From the NCBI GenBank assembly GCA_019095985.1, contig CM032663.1:35147086-35211085 (forward strand): DNA of 64,000 bases, written 5' to 3'. Below, piece after piece: positions 34,904 to 47,800 of this stretch. A program made the translations under genes and the position numbers. Position 1 is the stretch's first letter, and every line of letters starts with the position of its first letter. The stretch is from Streblospio benedicti (Eukaryota; Annelida; Polychaeta; Spionida; Spionidae). Under the pieces are notes generated by a model that worked only from the letters and a program-made list of their open reading frames with translations, was not told where the DNA came from and ran no database searches.

Positions 34904-35021
34904 CATTCACGCTCATCTATTGTTAGAAAACAATCTGAACACATTAAGACGTCACACCCTACGGCATGTCCAAATTAGTTCAACTTCCTTGTGATATGTT
35001 TTGCTTTCATTCAGTTAGTAC

Positions 35022-35102
35022 CTTAAACTTAAACTCCATATTGTGCAGGTTGTTTGTGGGGTTTTGCTTCAGTAAGTCCGTGTCTATGTGATGGTATAGC
35101 TG
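35022..35102 (-). CDS. Orphan coding exon upstream of the Lifeguard gene
   Basis: 81 bases between a tttgtttccag acceptor and an AAG/GTACTA donor, open for 27 codons in phase 0 (starts QLYHHIDTDLLKQNPT, ends NMEFKFK). The composition looks strongly coding. It cannot be joined to the Lifeguard first exon: reading through that acceptor in phase 0 hits a stop after a few codons. It may belong to an alternative 5' transcript or to another gene whose remaining exons I could not find. No family recognised. Confidence 0.45.
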
Positions 35103-38100
35103 CTGGAAACAAATTGTTGCCTCTTGGCAGATGTTGGCAAACGACGGTGTGATTCATATAACTGACAAGAAACAGCATTTGTGTAAGAGTAGACAATTTA
35201 TAATTTTTAATAAACATGAACATTATTTTTCAAATACATTTATTGTACGAAATAGTACTGCTGTAATAAGCCCAATGTTCATAGTGGTCCTTCACAAAGG
35301 CATAAAACACCCCCCTTATAATGGTCTCCTTATAATAACTATAAAGAAAGGCTTGAGATTCGAACTCACACAATCACCACAAAGCAAATTGGTGATAGAC
35401 TATAGGGCGTTTGAGAATTCCGTGTGAAATATTATGGCTGCCGTCGCACAATTTTACAACACAAATTTTATACTCTCAATTTACATGGCTGAAGTCAGTG
35501 CCTGCTTCCCGCGTAAACGCCCGATTCTCACACATATTCTCTAGGGATCGACTTGAAATGGAGACATAGTGTGACGTCACAATTTAAAGCAACAGCCGAA
35601 TAGATTACCAAAAGAAGTCCTGCAAGCCAAGAGTCTGGAAGCATTTAAATCTAATTTATCCAGAGTAACACACTCTCTATACCATGTCAACTCTATATCA
35701 TTAACTCTATCATGTCTATGCGCATTTATCTTGCATTTTACAAACACTTTTATCTGTATAATATCTTAAGCCTCAATTTATGATGGAATGCTTGTATACT
35801 ATAGTGAAATCTGAAACTTGAAACGCCAACCTTCACGGTGCTTCAACTGTATTATTGTGTTGGGCGAGTTTTCCCATGTTAGGTTTTGTAAAGTGTTGTT
35901 GAGAGCATAATAGTGCCACGTTGTAGGCATTTCGATAGAAAGTGTACAAATACAGTATTCTAAATTATTACATACTGAACAGAGCCATGTCACATGAATA
36001 CATATTACGATATGCTTAATGTTCCATAGTTTTACATTTGTCAGGTGGTATGTCATGCTTTTCCTCCCTCTTTTTTCCCCAATGAGGTTTTAAGGGAGGT
36101 TTTTAAAGCAGACTTCATTTGACAGGTCGGGTCGGGTTACCCCACCTGTTTTGAAAATAAAACGTCAACTCCACCCAGTCCTCTCTGGCGAAGGGAGTTG
36201 ACAATTACACTGTACTTTTCGTTTTTCCCCCCTCTTTTTTAAAAAACAAGCTCATCCCGTCCACAGCAGTAGACATGTTTGTACACTATTATAATTATAT
36301 ATCTTATTAATAGCTCACATATGTCTGTATTCTTCAATTGAGTAACAAACGAAAAATGCAGGATGTACCTGTTGCTGATACTAAAATAATAGAATTATGG
36401 CTAGGAGGTACTAACATGTATCATTTTGGTGCACTAAATTGGTGTATTCTATTTCGTTTGGGGTGGGGGAGAGGCTGTACGAATAAAGGTTACACCTTGT
36501 GACTCACTATAAACAACCTAGAGCTCATGTTTGAACAAATTTACTTACATTGACAACTATCCTTTAAAAATTGTTCCTTATAACCTGGTTGCATGAGCTC
36601 ATCCAGGAATAAAACTAATCTGCAACGTTTTCAATATACGTGTATGGCGTGTTAGGTGAGCAGCTCATGAAGCCCACTTAATTTTGACCATTTTCATTTA
36701 CCTAAGGCATGTGTAAGATACTGATATACACATCATTTGAACTAGTGATGGGTAACTTCTTAATACTCTGCAACTTCTTTACAAAAATATATATACATAT
36801 ATTTTAGTGTGAGCATTTGGTAAAAAATGTGTATACTTTTTATAATATTTCCCTCCTCGTCATAGGTAATATTAGTACTTAATTCAGGTAAGGAAATTAT
36901 AATCACAATTTTTCTCAATGATTTTATTTTATTTTTCACTTGTATAAAAATATGTTTTCCCCCACAGCTTCACTACAATTCCCATCACACATACTTGAGC
37001 AAATAAAAACACACCACAGAAGCACCTTTGGAAAGTATGGCTGTACAGCAAGAAGAATTGTTATCACTACTTATATCATTACATTTTGTGTGGCCAAATA
37101 AGCTAAGTATTTATTGAAGATTTATGCCAACAAAATCTTGAAATGAGATTTAAACAATTAAATTTAAGCATCATGCAAAAATTGCTTTAAAAGACTTCGG
37201 GTGTTTACATAATCACATCATATATCATTCCATAATCTATAGTTCTATATTTCAGCTGTACATGTATATTTGTTATGGAAAGTTAAAATGATTTTTTTTT
37301 AAACATAAAATTTGGCTTTATTAATTTTTTAACGATTTCAGGCTCTTAAAGGCTCCTTTTCAAAATCAAAACACTAATAGAACATTTTTTTAAATATCAT
37401 TTTAACTTTCAAACACAAATATAAATGTACAACCGAAACATAAAACTATAGATTGTTGAATGAGCCCTAGTGCCGTAAGCCAAATATACAGATTTTTTAA
37501 TACATCATATATTCACTGATAATAATCCTGTAAAATATAGTACAATTCAATTGTAGAAATATTTTACTATTCAATTGTAGCAATATTTTACTAAGCTTAC
37601 AGAAAAGGTTGGAATGCATTAAATCATTTGCAACTTTCTTAATTAAAACATGATTAAACATACATTATATTGCAACTTATAATCTCATAACTGAATTAAA
37701 CAAAACCACTGTCATTATTCAAAAACTACCTTTGTCATTCAAAAGTTGAATACAAATATTTTTCACTATCCATTTCAAGAGATTTAACTTACAAGTAACA
37801 GATGACATACAGTATACCGCTACATGCAAACTAGATTACTTTTGCAATGATTTTTCACATCATAATACAATTTTGCAATTATATATAATCACGAATCAAT
37901 TATTTTCCATGATAAAAATCCTGTGTATCTTTCCAATCCTCAAACAGAATAAACAAAAATCTGGGGAAACACCTCACATTTTGAGTTCATTACAAATGTA
38001 CATTATCATTTACACCATATACAATATATATCATCCAAAAATAGAATCATACATGGAACTTAAATAGAAACCGAGACATCATTTGTGACTTCTATTTAAA

Positions 38101-40901
38101 TAATAAACATACACTGTACTACAGCATAATGCTTATTAATGTCAAAGCAAATATTCAACACGTACATGAATGAGTAACAATAACAACAAAAATTCATGTA
38201 GTAAACATAGAAAAAGTATGTATAAATTCAAATAGAAAATTTAAAAAGAACATTTAAATATCAATTATGTACCGTATTTTACTGAATAACCAGCTAGCCT
38301 TAATATCCCACCTGATTTGATCAACTGCCCAGTGTAGCAGCTAAATTACTAACTTAAGCACCTGTATTGAACTACCTCCCAGTCTATTAGTATAAGTGAA
38401 ATGTTAATTATAAAAGTTAAAAGATATAGTATCCATAATGCCCACCATCAGTTTAACCAACAATCAACTCAGTATACATGGAATTAGAATCCTTTGAACT
38501 TTCTATTAGTAGAGATGTTCTATTACATTAGACACAAACAAAAAGTCACTGTGCCTCAAGTAATCTCAAAGGAACAATGCCCCTAGTGTATAATTTCAAG
38601 GATTAATGCATTATCGCACTCTTAAAAATATATTATTGAAGAAAATGTTTTTATTACTTACGTCAATCTAAAATGACGTAGACATTTAAAATCTCACCAT
38701 ATACAACAATATGACAATAATGTTTCCATCAAAATGATATTCGTAATACATGAATGCACCTTAATTCTGAACCCAAAAAACATTATTTATTTTTGGTAAA
38801 AATATGAATATTTGTATAATGGTGTAGATATTCATACCCACAGTATTCTTAGCTTTAAAATAATATGTTAACTGTCAAATCGGCAAATGGGATAAGGAAT
38901 AAAAAAGTTATATGCAAAATACCACATAGTGATTTAAAAACATATTACTCTTGGTATTATTCTCTTTATCAAGCACCATCCTCATAATACCGCTGGCCTT
39001 GAATAAGCATCAGGTGTATGAGGTGTTTGAAATTAATAACTGCTGGAGTGGCTATTCAATAAAATACGGTATTGCTAATTTACCATGTTTAATAATAATT
39101 TTAATGAAAATATGGGACATGATTCAACAAAAAAAGCTGTTGCAATGTGGGACTTGATTCTTTGTAAGATAATAATGTAATATCTTTGTTCATTCCTTAC
39201 AACAACATATATCTGCATTTTCGTACATAATTGATGACAAAACTGTCCATTCTTTATGAACACCTATACCAGTACCTGCATTTTAGTACATAATTATTCA
39301 TAAAACTTGCCACTGCAATGAGGTGTCATTCTTTAAAATCATATAAAGCTAACTATGGTATTACAATATATAATACATTAATTAGCATGCCCTGATTGAA
39401 TTCAATTAATGGTAATTTTTCCAATAAAAAGCAAATCTTCATAAAATTGCCTAAAAATGTTGCATAATTTTGCTATATTCAGAAATATTTATATCATAAT
39501 TACTTACTCATGAACATTCCAAAAAGAACTTGCATAAGGTAACTGCTTGATTGATTTGGATTGGGATAATCCAAAGCAGCTAATCACAGTTTATTACTAC
39601 ATTCGAGGCGCGCTAGCAACAATCACATGGGGAATTTGATGAAATATGAATAATGATATGAAAATGAAGAGTACATGATTAAATCATACAATAGTATCAA
39701 CATAATATTGCAATGGTTAATAAATCTATTTTATACATATTAATTGCTTAACTCCTCCCAACTTTCTTTTGATGAATTGTTATCAAATGTTGGAAAGTGG
39801 CAGACATTTATTTTACCCATAAAAAATATTAAAGCGTGGAACATTACAAAATGTTACAACCAAAACACAAAACCTTCAATGTTCCAAAAAATTTACCCTT
39901 GTATACCAGGAAAGATAACTGAATTTCTTAGAAAATTTTATCTTTTAAGATTACTTATATTCATAAGTAATACACATGCAAATAATGTACGAATTATTAA
40001 GTCTTGTGCAACCAGTGCTTGAATACAAAACTTAATTCATTGATACATACCGCGATATTTGAACAATATTGGACAAGTTTGAGTTATTTTGATTGGAAGA
40101 TTTGCTATGAACACATGTGGGCAATTGAGACAGAACACTAGATAAGGACAAACACAGAGACTGGATAATAAAACAGTATGACTTAAGCATTTTGAATTCT
40201 GCATTTAATATTGAGTCGTTATTTGGACCACACGTTTTCTGTCACCAATTCAAATTAATATCTAGAGTACTTGATATTTTTCTACAAAATTTAAAATGCA
40301 TAAAAATTCAGCAGTATTAGCATAAGGCCTAGGACATCTAAATATTTTGAAATCAAAGTTAGCAACAATATTTGATTACGAGATGCCCTTGTTGAAATGA
40401 CAATAAAATATATCTAATATTATCAATGACCAATATCAATATGTAGTCGTAATACTTGTTTAAGCAATCAAGAATTGAACACATAAATTATCACGATTAT
40501 GAAACTTTAGAGCATGCTTCCAAGTCTACTGAAATATTGTTGGATACCCATACACAACCAATAAAACAATAAAGCAATGAATGGATAAAGTAAAATCATG
40601 ATCATTACGCCAAGACTGCAAAATCTTTGTGATATCACAATGACCACTTTGTGACCTACACATACCTCGATCGCAGCATGAAATCATTAACAATATTATG
40701 ACACCTAATGCATGATATGATCATACCATTTTGGTGACATGATTATAATGAAGCAAGTATGACTTGAAGGATGACAATGTCATGAATACAGCTCAAATGA
40801 CGAGATTACACACGGAAGTACATGCGTATCGCTATGACAACAAGAGCTATGACAAGAATGAGCATGAGTGAGTCCCCAGTGACCAGCCAGCGCAGTAATT
40901 G
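35103..40901. other. AT-rich intergenic stretch
   Basis: Nearly 6 kb with no recognised exon. A minus-strand frame at 35810-36056 (NNTLQNLTWENSPNTIIQL) looks slightly coding but has no splice context. The right-hand end should contain the 3' untranslated region of GNPTAB. The rest is low-complexity A/T with no clear element. Confidence 0.5.
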
Positions 40902-43900
40902 TCATACCGGCTCGATGGTCTTGTTGCCCGCCAGCGGGTCACGTCGACCAAAGAAACGGCGCTGCACAGCCTCCAACTAGAACAGATACAGGCAAAATGG
41001 AACTTACAGATCATCAGATGTGATTGTCGATCACAAGTTTCAGCATAAGTAAATTCATTGTCCTACCAGTTAAAGGTAAGTGCCGGAGTGTTAATTAAAT
41101 GGTTCTGGGTGTTAATTCAGATTTTTTGAGTTACTGCATAGTCTACCACAAACAAACATTCAAATACCGAAGGCTTTTACGTTGAAAATCGTCAATTAAG
41201 ATGGTGGGCATGAATGCGTACTGCAACTTAAGTGGATAAGAAAGTTTATAAAGGACAAAAAATCGATTTTCAGCTATAATCTCTTTAAGTAAATATAACA
41301 ATCATATTTGAAATTACCTTTTCTTGGAGAAAAGACCCAATGGTAAAAATCACCAGGACAACCAGCGCCACCTGTGTCCATAGTTTCAACCAGTCGCGGT
41401 ACTTTCGCCTATTTCGTGATATAAAACATCTGTATAGTCTAATAACTAGGTTATGTTAATAATGGTGATTTGAATTAGCTCCTTCAACAACACATGTATG
41501 TATATGGCACTAAGCAATTCAAAGAACAGTCGCAGGCTACATTTATAATGACACTATGAACAATGCTTGAACAATTTTGTATGGATATTGTCAATGAATG
41601 ATAAATATAACTAAGATAAACTTTTGTATTCCTATTTTGCTTGTTAGCATTCAGCATACCAAAACTTTCAAATATATGCATGTTGCACTTGGAAGTTTTT
41701 GCCTTTAAGTAAATATTATCAAGATGATACTACATCATACTAGTATGAATACTGTCACAAACTTAATTTATTTGAATTTTACTACTTTTCAAATTTGTAA
41801 TTTTACATGTATGTTGAACACACACATACCATTCCCTGAGCTCATCAATATGAGTAAACCTGTTGCGGTACTCTCTTGGCAGTTCAAAGTCTGATTGAAT
41901 GGGTAGGATGGACTCATAAAAATCTGCCAGGATTGCTTGTACCTGCATACATGTAGGCATATATTGTAAGTCATAAGATCAGTACTAAGTACATATGATA
42001 GTAGTACTTCATGCAAGAATAAAATGAAATTAATTGTAAAGCTATTGTTTAATAAGCAATTCAGAAGAACTCATTTAGATGAAGATATCTACAGCATACC
42101 AAATACATAATAGTCACAATATCAAATTTTCCATTTAAATTTTACAGCAGAAGAATTATATAATAGTCACAATATCAAATCTTTCACTTACAGTTTTTGC
42201 TTCTGGGTTTTTATGGTCAATATTATCATTTAGACAAATGAACTTCCTGAAAATAAAATTAGCAATGAACTACTCCAACTATCCATTTATAATGTAGCTA
42301 AATGACAATTTTATAACTACTTATCTCTTTACACATTAATTAGTAATTCATTTTGACATTTAATCAGTTTCCAACTACCCGGTATTAACATAATTATACA
42401 ATGCATCAAGTTTTACAAACTCTTCTGCTAATAGCTATTTTGCCACTCACTTGGGATGTTTCCGTAAATCATCCAGTTGTCCAACCACAGAAGACACATT
42501 AGTTCTAATCATCTTAAAGCCAACTTGATCGTCACTCACTACTTCATGTCTACAAACAGCAATCATATCTTTTAAGAACAGTGGTGATAGTAAAGAAAAA
42601 GATATAGAACCCCAAACTCAAATACCCCAATGATAAACTTACTTTAACTATAAAAATGTTATAAAACTTCAACAGCACGCAAATTCAAGTTTCTATATTG
42701 CTCTCTAAGTGCTGTTCTTTGGTACACTAATGAAGGATCTTACGTGTACTTAGTTCCAGCGGGGAACTTCTTCTTGACAACTTCGACCACCTCTGGACAA
42801 TTGACAAATAGATACTCTGTCAGCTGAGGCTAAAAGAGAGCAAAAGGTTTTCATTCTAGTGATCACAAGGTAATAAAGCAGATGCGTGAATTAAGCGCAT
42901 GGGTTTATATCTGTATGCAAAAAGTATGTCTTAATATGTTGGGTAACATTACTAAAGAAGCCGAAAGTATTCATATCAGTTCATTGCATACAGATTATAC
43001 AATGTACATTAACAATAACAATGGTTACCATTTCCTTCACGTAGTAATGCTCCACGGGTCTGTTTGGAGCATTTGGCTCTGGGGGAAGATGGCGTGAGCA
43101 GTTAGAGAACATGGCTTCCAGGCCGGTGAGCGTCTGTAGGTCAAGGGGCAGGTCGTATAGACGTGTAGCAAACGTGCGCACCTCACGGTCCGACAACACG
43201 CTGAAGGGAACAATGACATATTATTGAGTTATTGGTCCATCGATATTAAATAGCTTCAAACTCAGTTCAGCATAATTTATATGCCGGATCAGTGAGTGAT
43301 TTCATAACTAAAAGAACCATTGAATTGAAACAAATACATGTACATGTTGTGAATACTTTCAATAACACTTAATAGTCGATACTATCTGACTTACTACTAC
43401 CTAGTGCAATACATTTCAAATTTTGTTTGTGTTGACTTCAAAACCGAATTGCAGTTTCTGCAATCAGATTCTAAAGCACGGATCATTCTGCTGAAATAAT
43501 TCACATCATATTGTCAATTCTTTGCTGTTGTATGTTACAGAAACTTACCCTGAGTGGTCAGTATCCATTTTCTTGAAGACAGCAAGCGCTGAGAAAGGTA
43601 CAGGCTCGGACATGAGGTAGTAGAAGTAAGAAAATGCGTACTGCATGTCACGACTGTGACGCACCTTATGAGATGAGGTGTCCGCCCACTCTTCTGGGAA
43701 TCTACCAATTGCCAGTAAAATTATCCAATAGCATTTACACAGTAACACACAATGGCATGGACAATAAAAGTAGTGAAGCAGTCCTGAATTAATGTTGAAT
43801 CATCTTGCTATCTTTTAAATATTGTGGTTTCACCCTAGATAATAATTATTTCTGTGTGTAAACAGCTTTATGACAGGCCGCTCACATTGACGAGTAAAAA

Positions 43901-44496
43901 CTTGTGGAGGACGAGTAAAATGTGTGATCAACTTGTTCTTTGGACAAATAGCAAATTCAGGTAAATTTTGCACACAGGTATAGTTTGTTCAAGGAGGATG
44001 CAATTATAAGTGCTTTATTAATTAATGTATCACAGCTCTGTAATAAAATTGCACAGAGTATATAGTCAAAATGAATATACATACTGAGCCTGCAATTCAG
44101 TCATGATGTGTCTATCTATCATGTGTGGCATGTGGGCAGGAACTTTGCGCGCTGTGTAACCATAGCGAGAATTATATATCTTGTTGACGTGTCGCAGTGA
44201 GTCACCAAATGTGTCCAGAAGGCGGCGCTGTGGTATGGAGCCCGAATTGTAGCTCGCCATGGATTCTCGTTTTTCTCTCTCCTGCAGCATATGCATATCA
44301 TTTTTTATATGGGGATTTCTTGTACACTTCAATTTGACATAAATAAATCTTTAGAAATCATATTCATACAGACCTTTTGCACATCTTTGAAGAAACCTTG
44401 CTGCTCCCATGGCAAGAACCCATCAGTATTATCCCCTAATGTTTCTCCCGACCGCCTGAAGTTTCCTCGACTTCACTCCTTCTTCTAGTTTATAAC
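40902..44496 (-). CDS. GNPTAB: GNPTAB 3' exons (beta-subunit part), single copy
   Basis: Codes for the C-terminal half of the GlcNAc-1-phosphotransferase alpha/beta precursor, which starts mannose-6-phosphate tagging of lysosomal hydrolases in the cis-Golgi. Ten exons: 44496-44374, 44281-44085, 43701-43549, 43200-43029, 42829-42744, 42549-42451, 42246-42192, 41942-41830, 41408-41318, 40976-40902. Landmarks: [77 protein letters not shown] (the EF-hand-like segment), [27 protein letters not shown], then a C-terminal membrane segment ([13 protein letters not shown]). The tail after it ends [10 protein letters not shown]. Phases agree at all junctions except that the first exon is one base too long: an extra A in CTTCAGGCGG near 44456 shifts SRKL away from [12 protein letters not shown]. 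That is either a consensus error or a real lesion. Confidence 0.93.
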
Positions 44497-44861
44497 CTGC
44501 AAATGAAATGAAGATACCAGTAAGACATGGCATTAGCAAGTTGACAATATATTTATACCGATATGTCCAGCTTAAAGCTCATTTGAAAAATGATTGTTAC
44601 TCACTCTGTTCTACACATGCAGTTTATCTCAAACTTGAGGGAAGAGGATAAACGTTTTGAGTTATCAATGATTTATAATGTAACATAGCACAAACAGAAA
44701 TGGCTATTTGTTCAAACTATGCATACATTTGCCGCATCAGAATTCAAGGTAAAGATATCCAACTGTATTTATAACCTCACACTTACAACATAAACGATGT
44801 ACTTCATAAAATGACTTATTTTGCGATGAAATGAGCTCAGCTCGTGACTTAGTGAGCCATA

Positions 44862-47800
44862 TTATGAGCCTACTTTGTTGTGTTGCAACCAATTACAACA
44901 TATCCAGTTTACCAGATGGTATTTTCTCACCATCAGTGTATAACAGTTATAACTCTAAAGTAATGTTACAGCAGTGGCACTCTACATGTATCTCACCTGC
45001 ATCTTTCGCTCCTTCATTATCCTTGCCTTCATGAAGAATTTTCTCGCCAATGACCACAGGTGTGGGTTGGGTCACTTTCATAGCTCTCACAGCAGGCTGC
45101 ACGACATCATCTGCTGTAAACAAGAGCAAAAAATTCTACGTAAAATGTATACAATATGGTAACTCAAGAATTAATCAATACTAGAAAATACATAATGAAA
45201 AAAGTGTATCATTTTTCTCATTTTAAAGCTTCTTAAAGAAGCTAATTAGCTAAATACACTGACCATTTTGAACAGCGTCTTTTTGTTCACTCTGTATTTT
45301 ATCAGCCTGGTTTGCACCATCATTTTGCACATTTTCACCTTCAATAATGAAAAAACAAGAAAAAATAACAAAACAAATTAATTGATAATGACATCTATAG
45401 TTCAATCTAACAGATTTGCCAAAGGAAATCTATGTGTTTGTCATCCATATTAAACATTAATTAATGCATTTATTACAAGTATGTTATTAAAGAGAAAGCA
45501 AGGAGAAAATACCTTGTTGCATTTGTATAGCAGCTCCTTTGACCACATTGTTTATATTCTCAAGTTCTTTTTGAGGCTCATGTTCCACAGCTACTTCTTC
45601 TGCCTTTCCAATCTACATCATATCATTGTAATTCCTCTAATAGGGTACATGTATTTGTTTAATTGTGTGTCAAGCATTTGTGAGTTTCATTAATACAGGC
45701 ATACATGTATTATGATCATTCATTCAATGTCATCTTGATTTTTGCAGGTTGTTACACCACATATGTACAAATGTAGCAATCAACTAATAGAATGCATTCT
45801 AATAGTTATAAGATAGGTCGATTAATCGATTATAGATGCACAAAAGTGCAAATCCTAGCACATAGATTAATAGAAATCAAACCTCATCTTTGTTATCCAT
45901 TTCTTTCACTTCTTTAATTCCATCTTCCAGTTTTTCTTGTCTGATATGAAAAAAAAAAATCAATTCTTAAGCCCAATCTAATTATCAAACAATCAAACAA
46001 TGGATTTCCAATATCAGAACATAAGCATATCACTAATCTCTGACATAACATATCTCAATGTGGAAACAAGATTCATGAAGATAACAAACATTGCAAAAGA
46101 TTTAAGGCTTAACACTAAGCTAACTATGATATAAACTTTTCCCATAAATGTCAATGATATTTATACTACACAAAACAATCAGGAAACCTTCATTCATAAT
46201 GTGCATCGGCTAAAATTTAACACACCTCTCCTGCCATCTGAACTCTGCGATCTTGGGCTTCTGTCCCTGCTGCTTCAGCTGACTAACCATCTCATTCCAC
46301 AACATCCGCTGCTGTCGTGCAAATCCCTTGTCAGTCAACTCACCTGCAAAATGTTCAGCCAGTTTTCACACGGGCTTCAAAAATTTCATACCATCTCTAG
46401 CTATGCAAAACCCAACCCTGGACAAGTGTTAACATATGCAAAGAGCCAAAATATTGTTCAAATGAAGAACTGTAGCATCTTAACTTGTATATTTTTTTGG
46501 ACAAAAAATATGTGACCCACCTTCTTGTAGTGCGAGTCTCAGTTCTTTGTACTTGTCTGCAATGTTTTCTGGCATGTCGTAGTAACTCATGTCTATATCT
46601 GCTGTGTGAACATCTTTCTCTGATTCCTTCATGATATACAGCACCTTTGGGGCCCTGATACAGAAGACCGAAAAACCATTACATCTTATGATTTAACATG
46701 TTTGTGAACATCTGGTACATTTAAACTTGAGCCTCACTTAAGTGTCACTCAATAAAATTTAATGATGTAAAAGTATCAACAGGAAACATAAAAAGATGAA
46801 TTTTCAATACAAACTGAAGTGAAATTATAAACGACATACATGTAAGACATTACTTTTATATGCTGCATCTTTACTGAAACCACATCCATAAATTTTCTAA
46901 CCTGATATTTTGGGGTATCTCATCAAACTCAAAGATCTCTGTAACATTGGTGGCCATGGAAACATTCTCAGCATTTTTTATCCTCTTTTAGCAATACCTT
47001 CTGCTACCTAAAAATAATTCAGTAATAAATGTTTTAAAGGTATCATTCATTATCTCATATTTCAATTGCCAAATGCAGGATGTAACGTGTAGTGCACACT
47101 TCCCTCTTGGGGAAAATTTATTAGGATAATATCGGTAGTTAAAATTGCATACTACTTTCATTGTTTAGACATCAACAGTTTACATTTTTATATATTTTGA
47201 ATTGGGTACTACCTTTGTTTTTGAGAGCTGATTCAGTTTCTTGAATTTGTCTACTCAACAAAAAACTGTGAAGTTTTTTCTGAAATATACAGAAGGCAAA
47301 CAAATGCTGTCATGTTTCAGTTTTAAATGCTGAACTAATTTGTCTATTCAATTGGTGTCTAAAGGAAAAAACTGTGCACAAGTTTTTATTGAAATGAATA
47401 TCGGATTTTAGTTAAATTGCAAACAAGACAGATAAAAAAAATTTTGAATTGGGAATTGACTGAGGATTATAAAAAATGAAGCCTCAAAAATTTTTGGTTT
47501 TTTCAATTTTTTAAAAATGATAACCAATAAATTAAACAAATACAAAAAGCGAAAGGAAACTTTGTGAACATAAAAACATGCGCATCTTTTAAAAAAACCA
47601 ATTAACAAAAAACATTTTCATATAAAAAAAAAAGAAAATGAAACCAGACTTTTGAAAATGTGACATAATGTGCAATACTATAACAATTATTTTCAATTCA
47701 TTTTTGCCACAGTAAAAATTCATATTGAATACTAATAAATACATAATGTACATGTAATACATACTTCAATACATACTTCAACTTTTGTTGAAATTCAAAC

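Noticed and set aside
35799-36056. 85-codon minus-strand frame with NNTLQNLTWENSPN
   Set aside because: Reads somewhat like protein, but there is no credible acceptor, no family match and no partner exon.
45481-45693. Identical 70-codon plus-strand frames in both GNPTAB copies (also 56833-57045)
   Set aside because: Antisense to a GNPTAB spacer exon and its intron; identical only because the DNA is duplicated.
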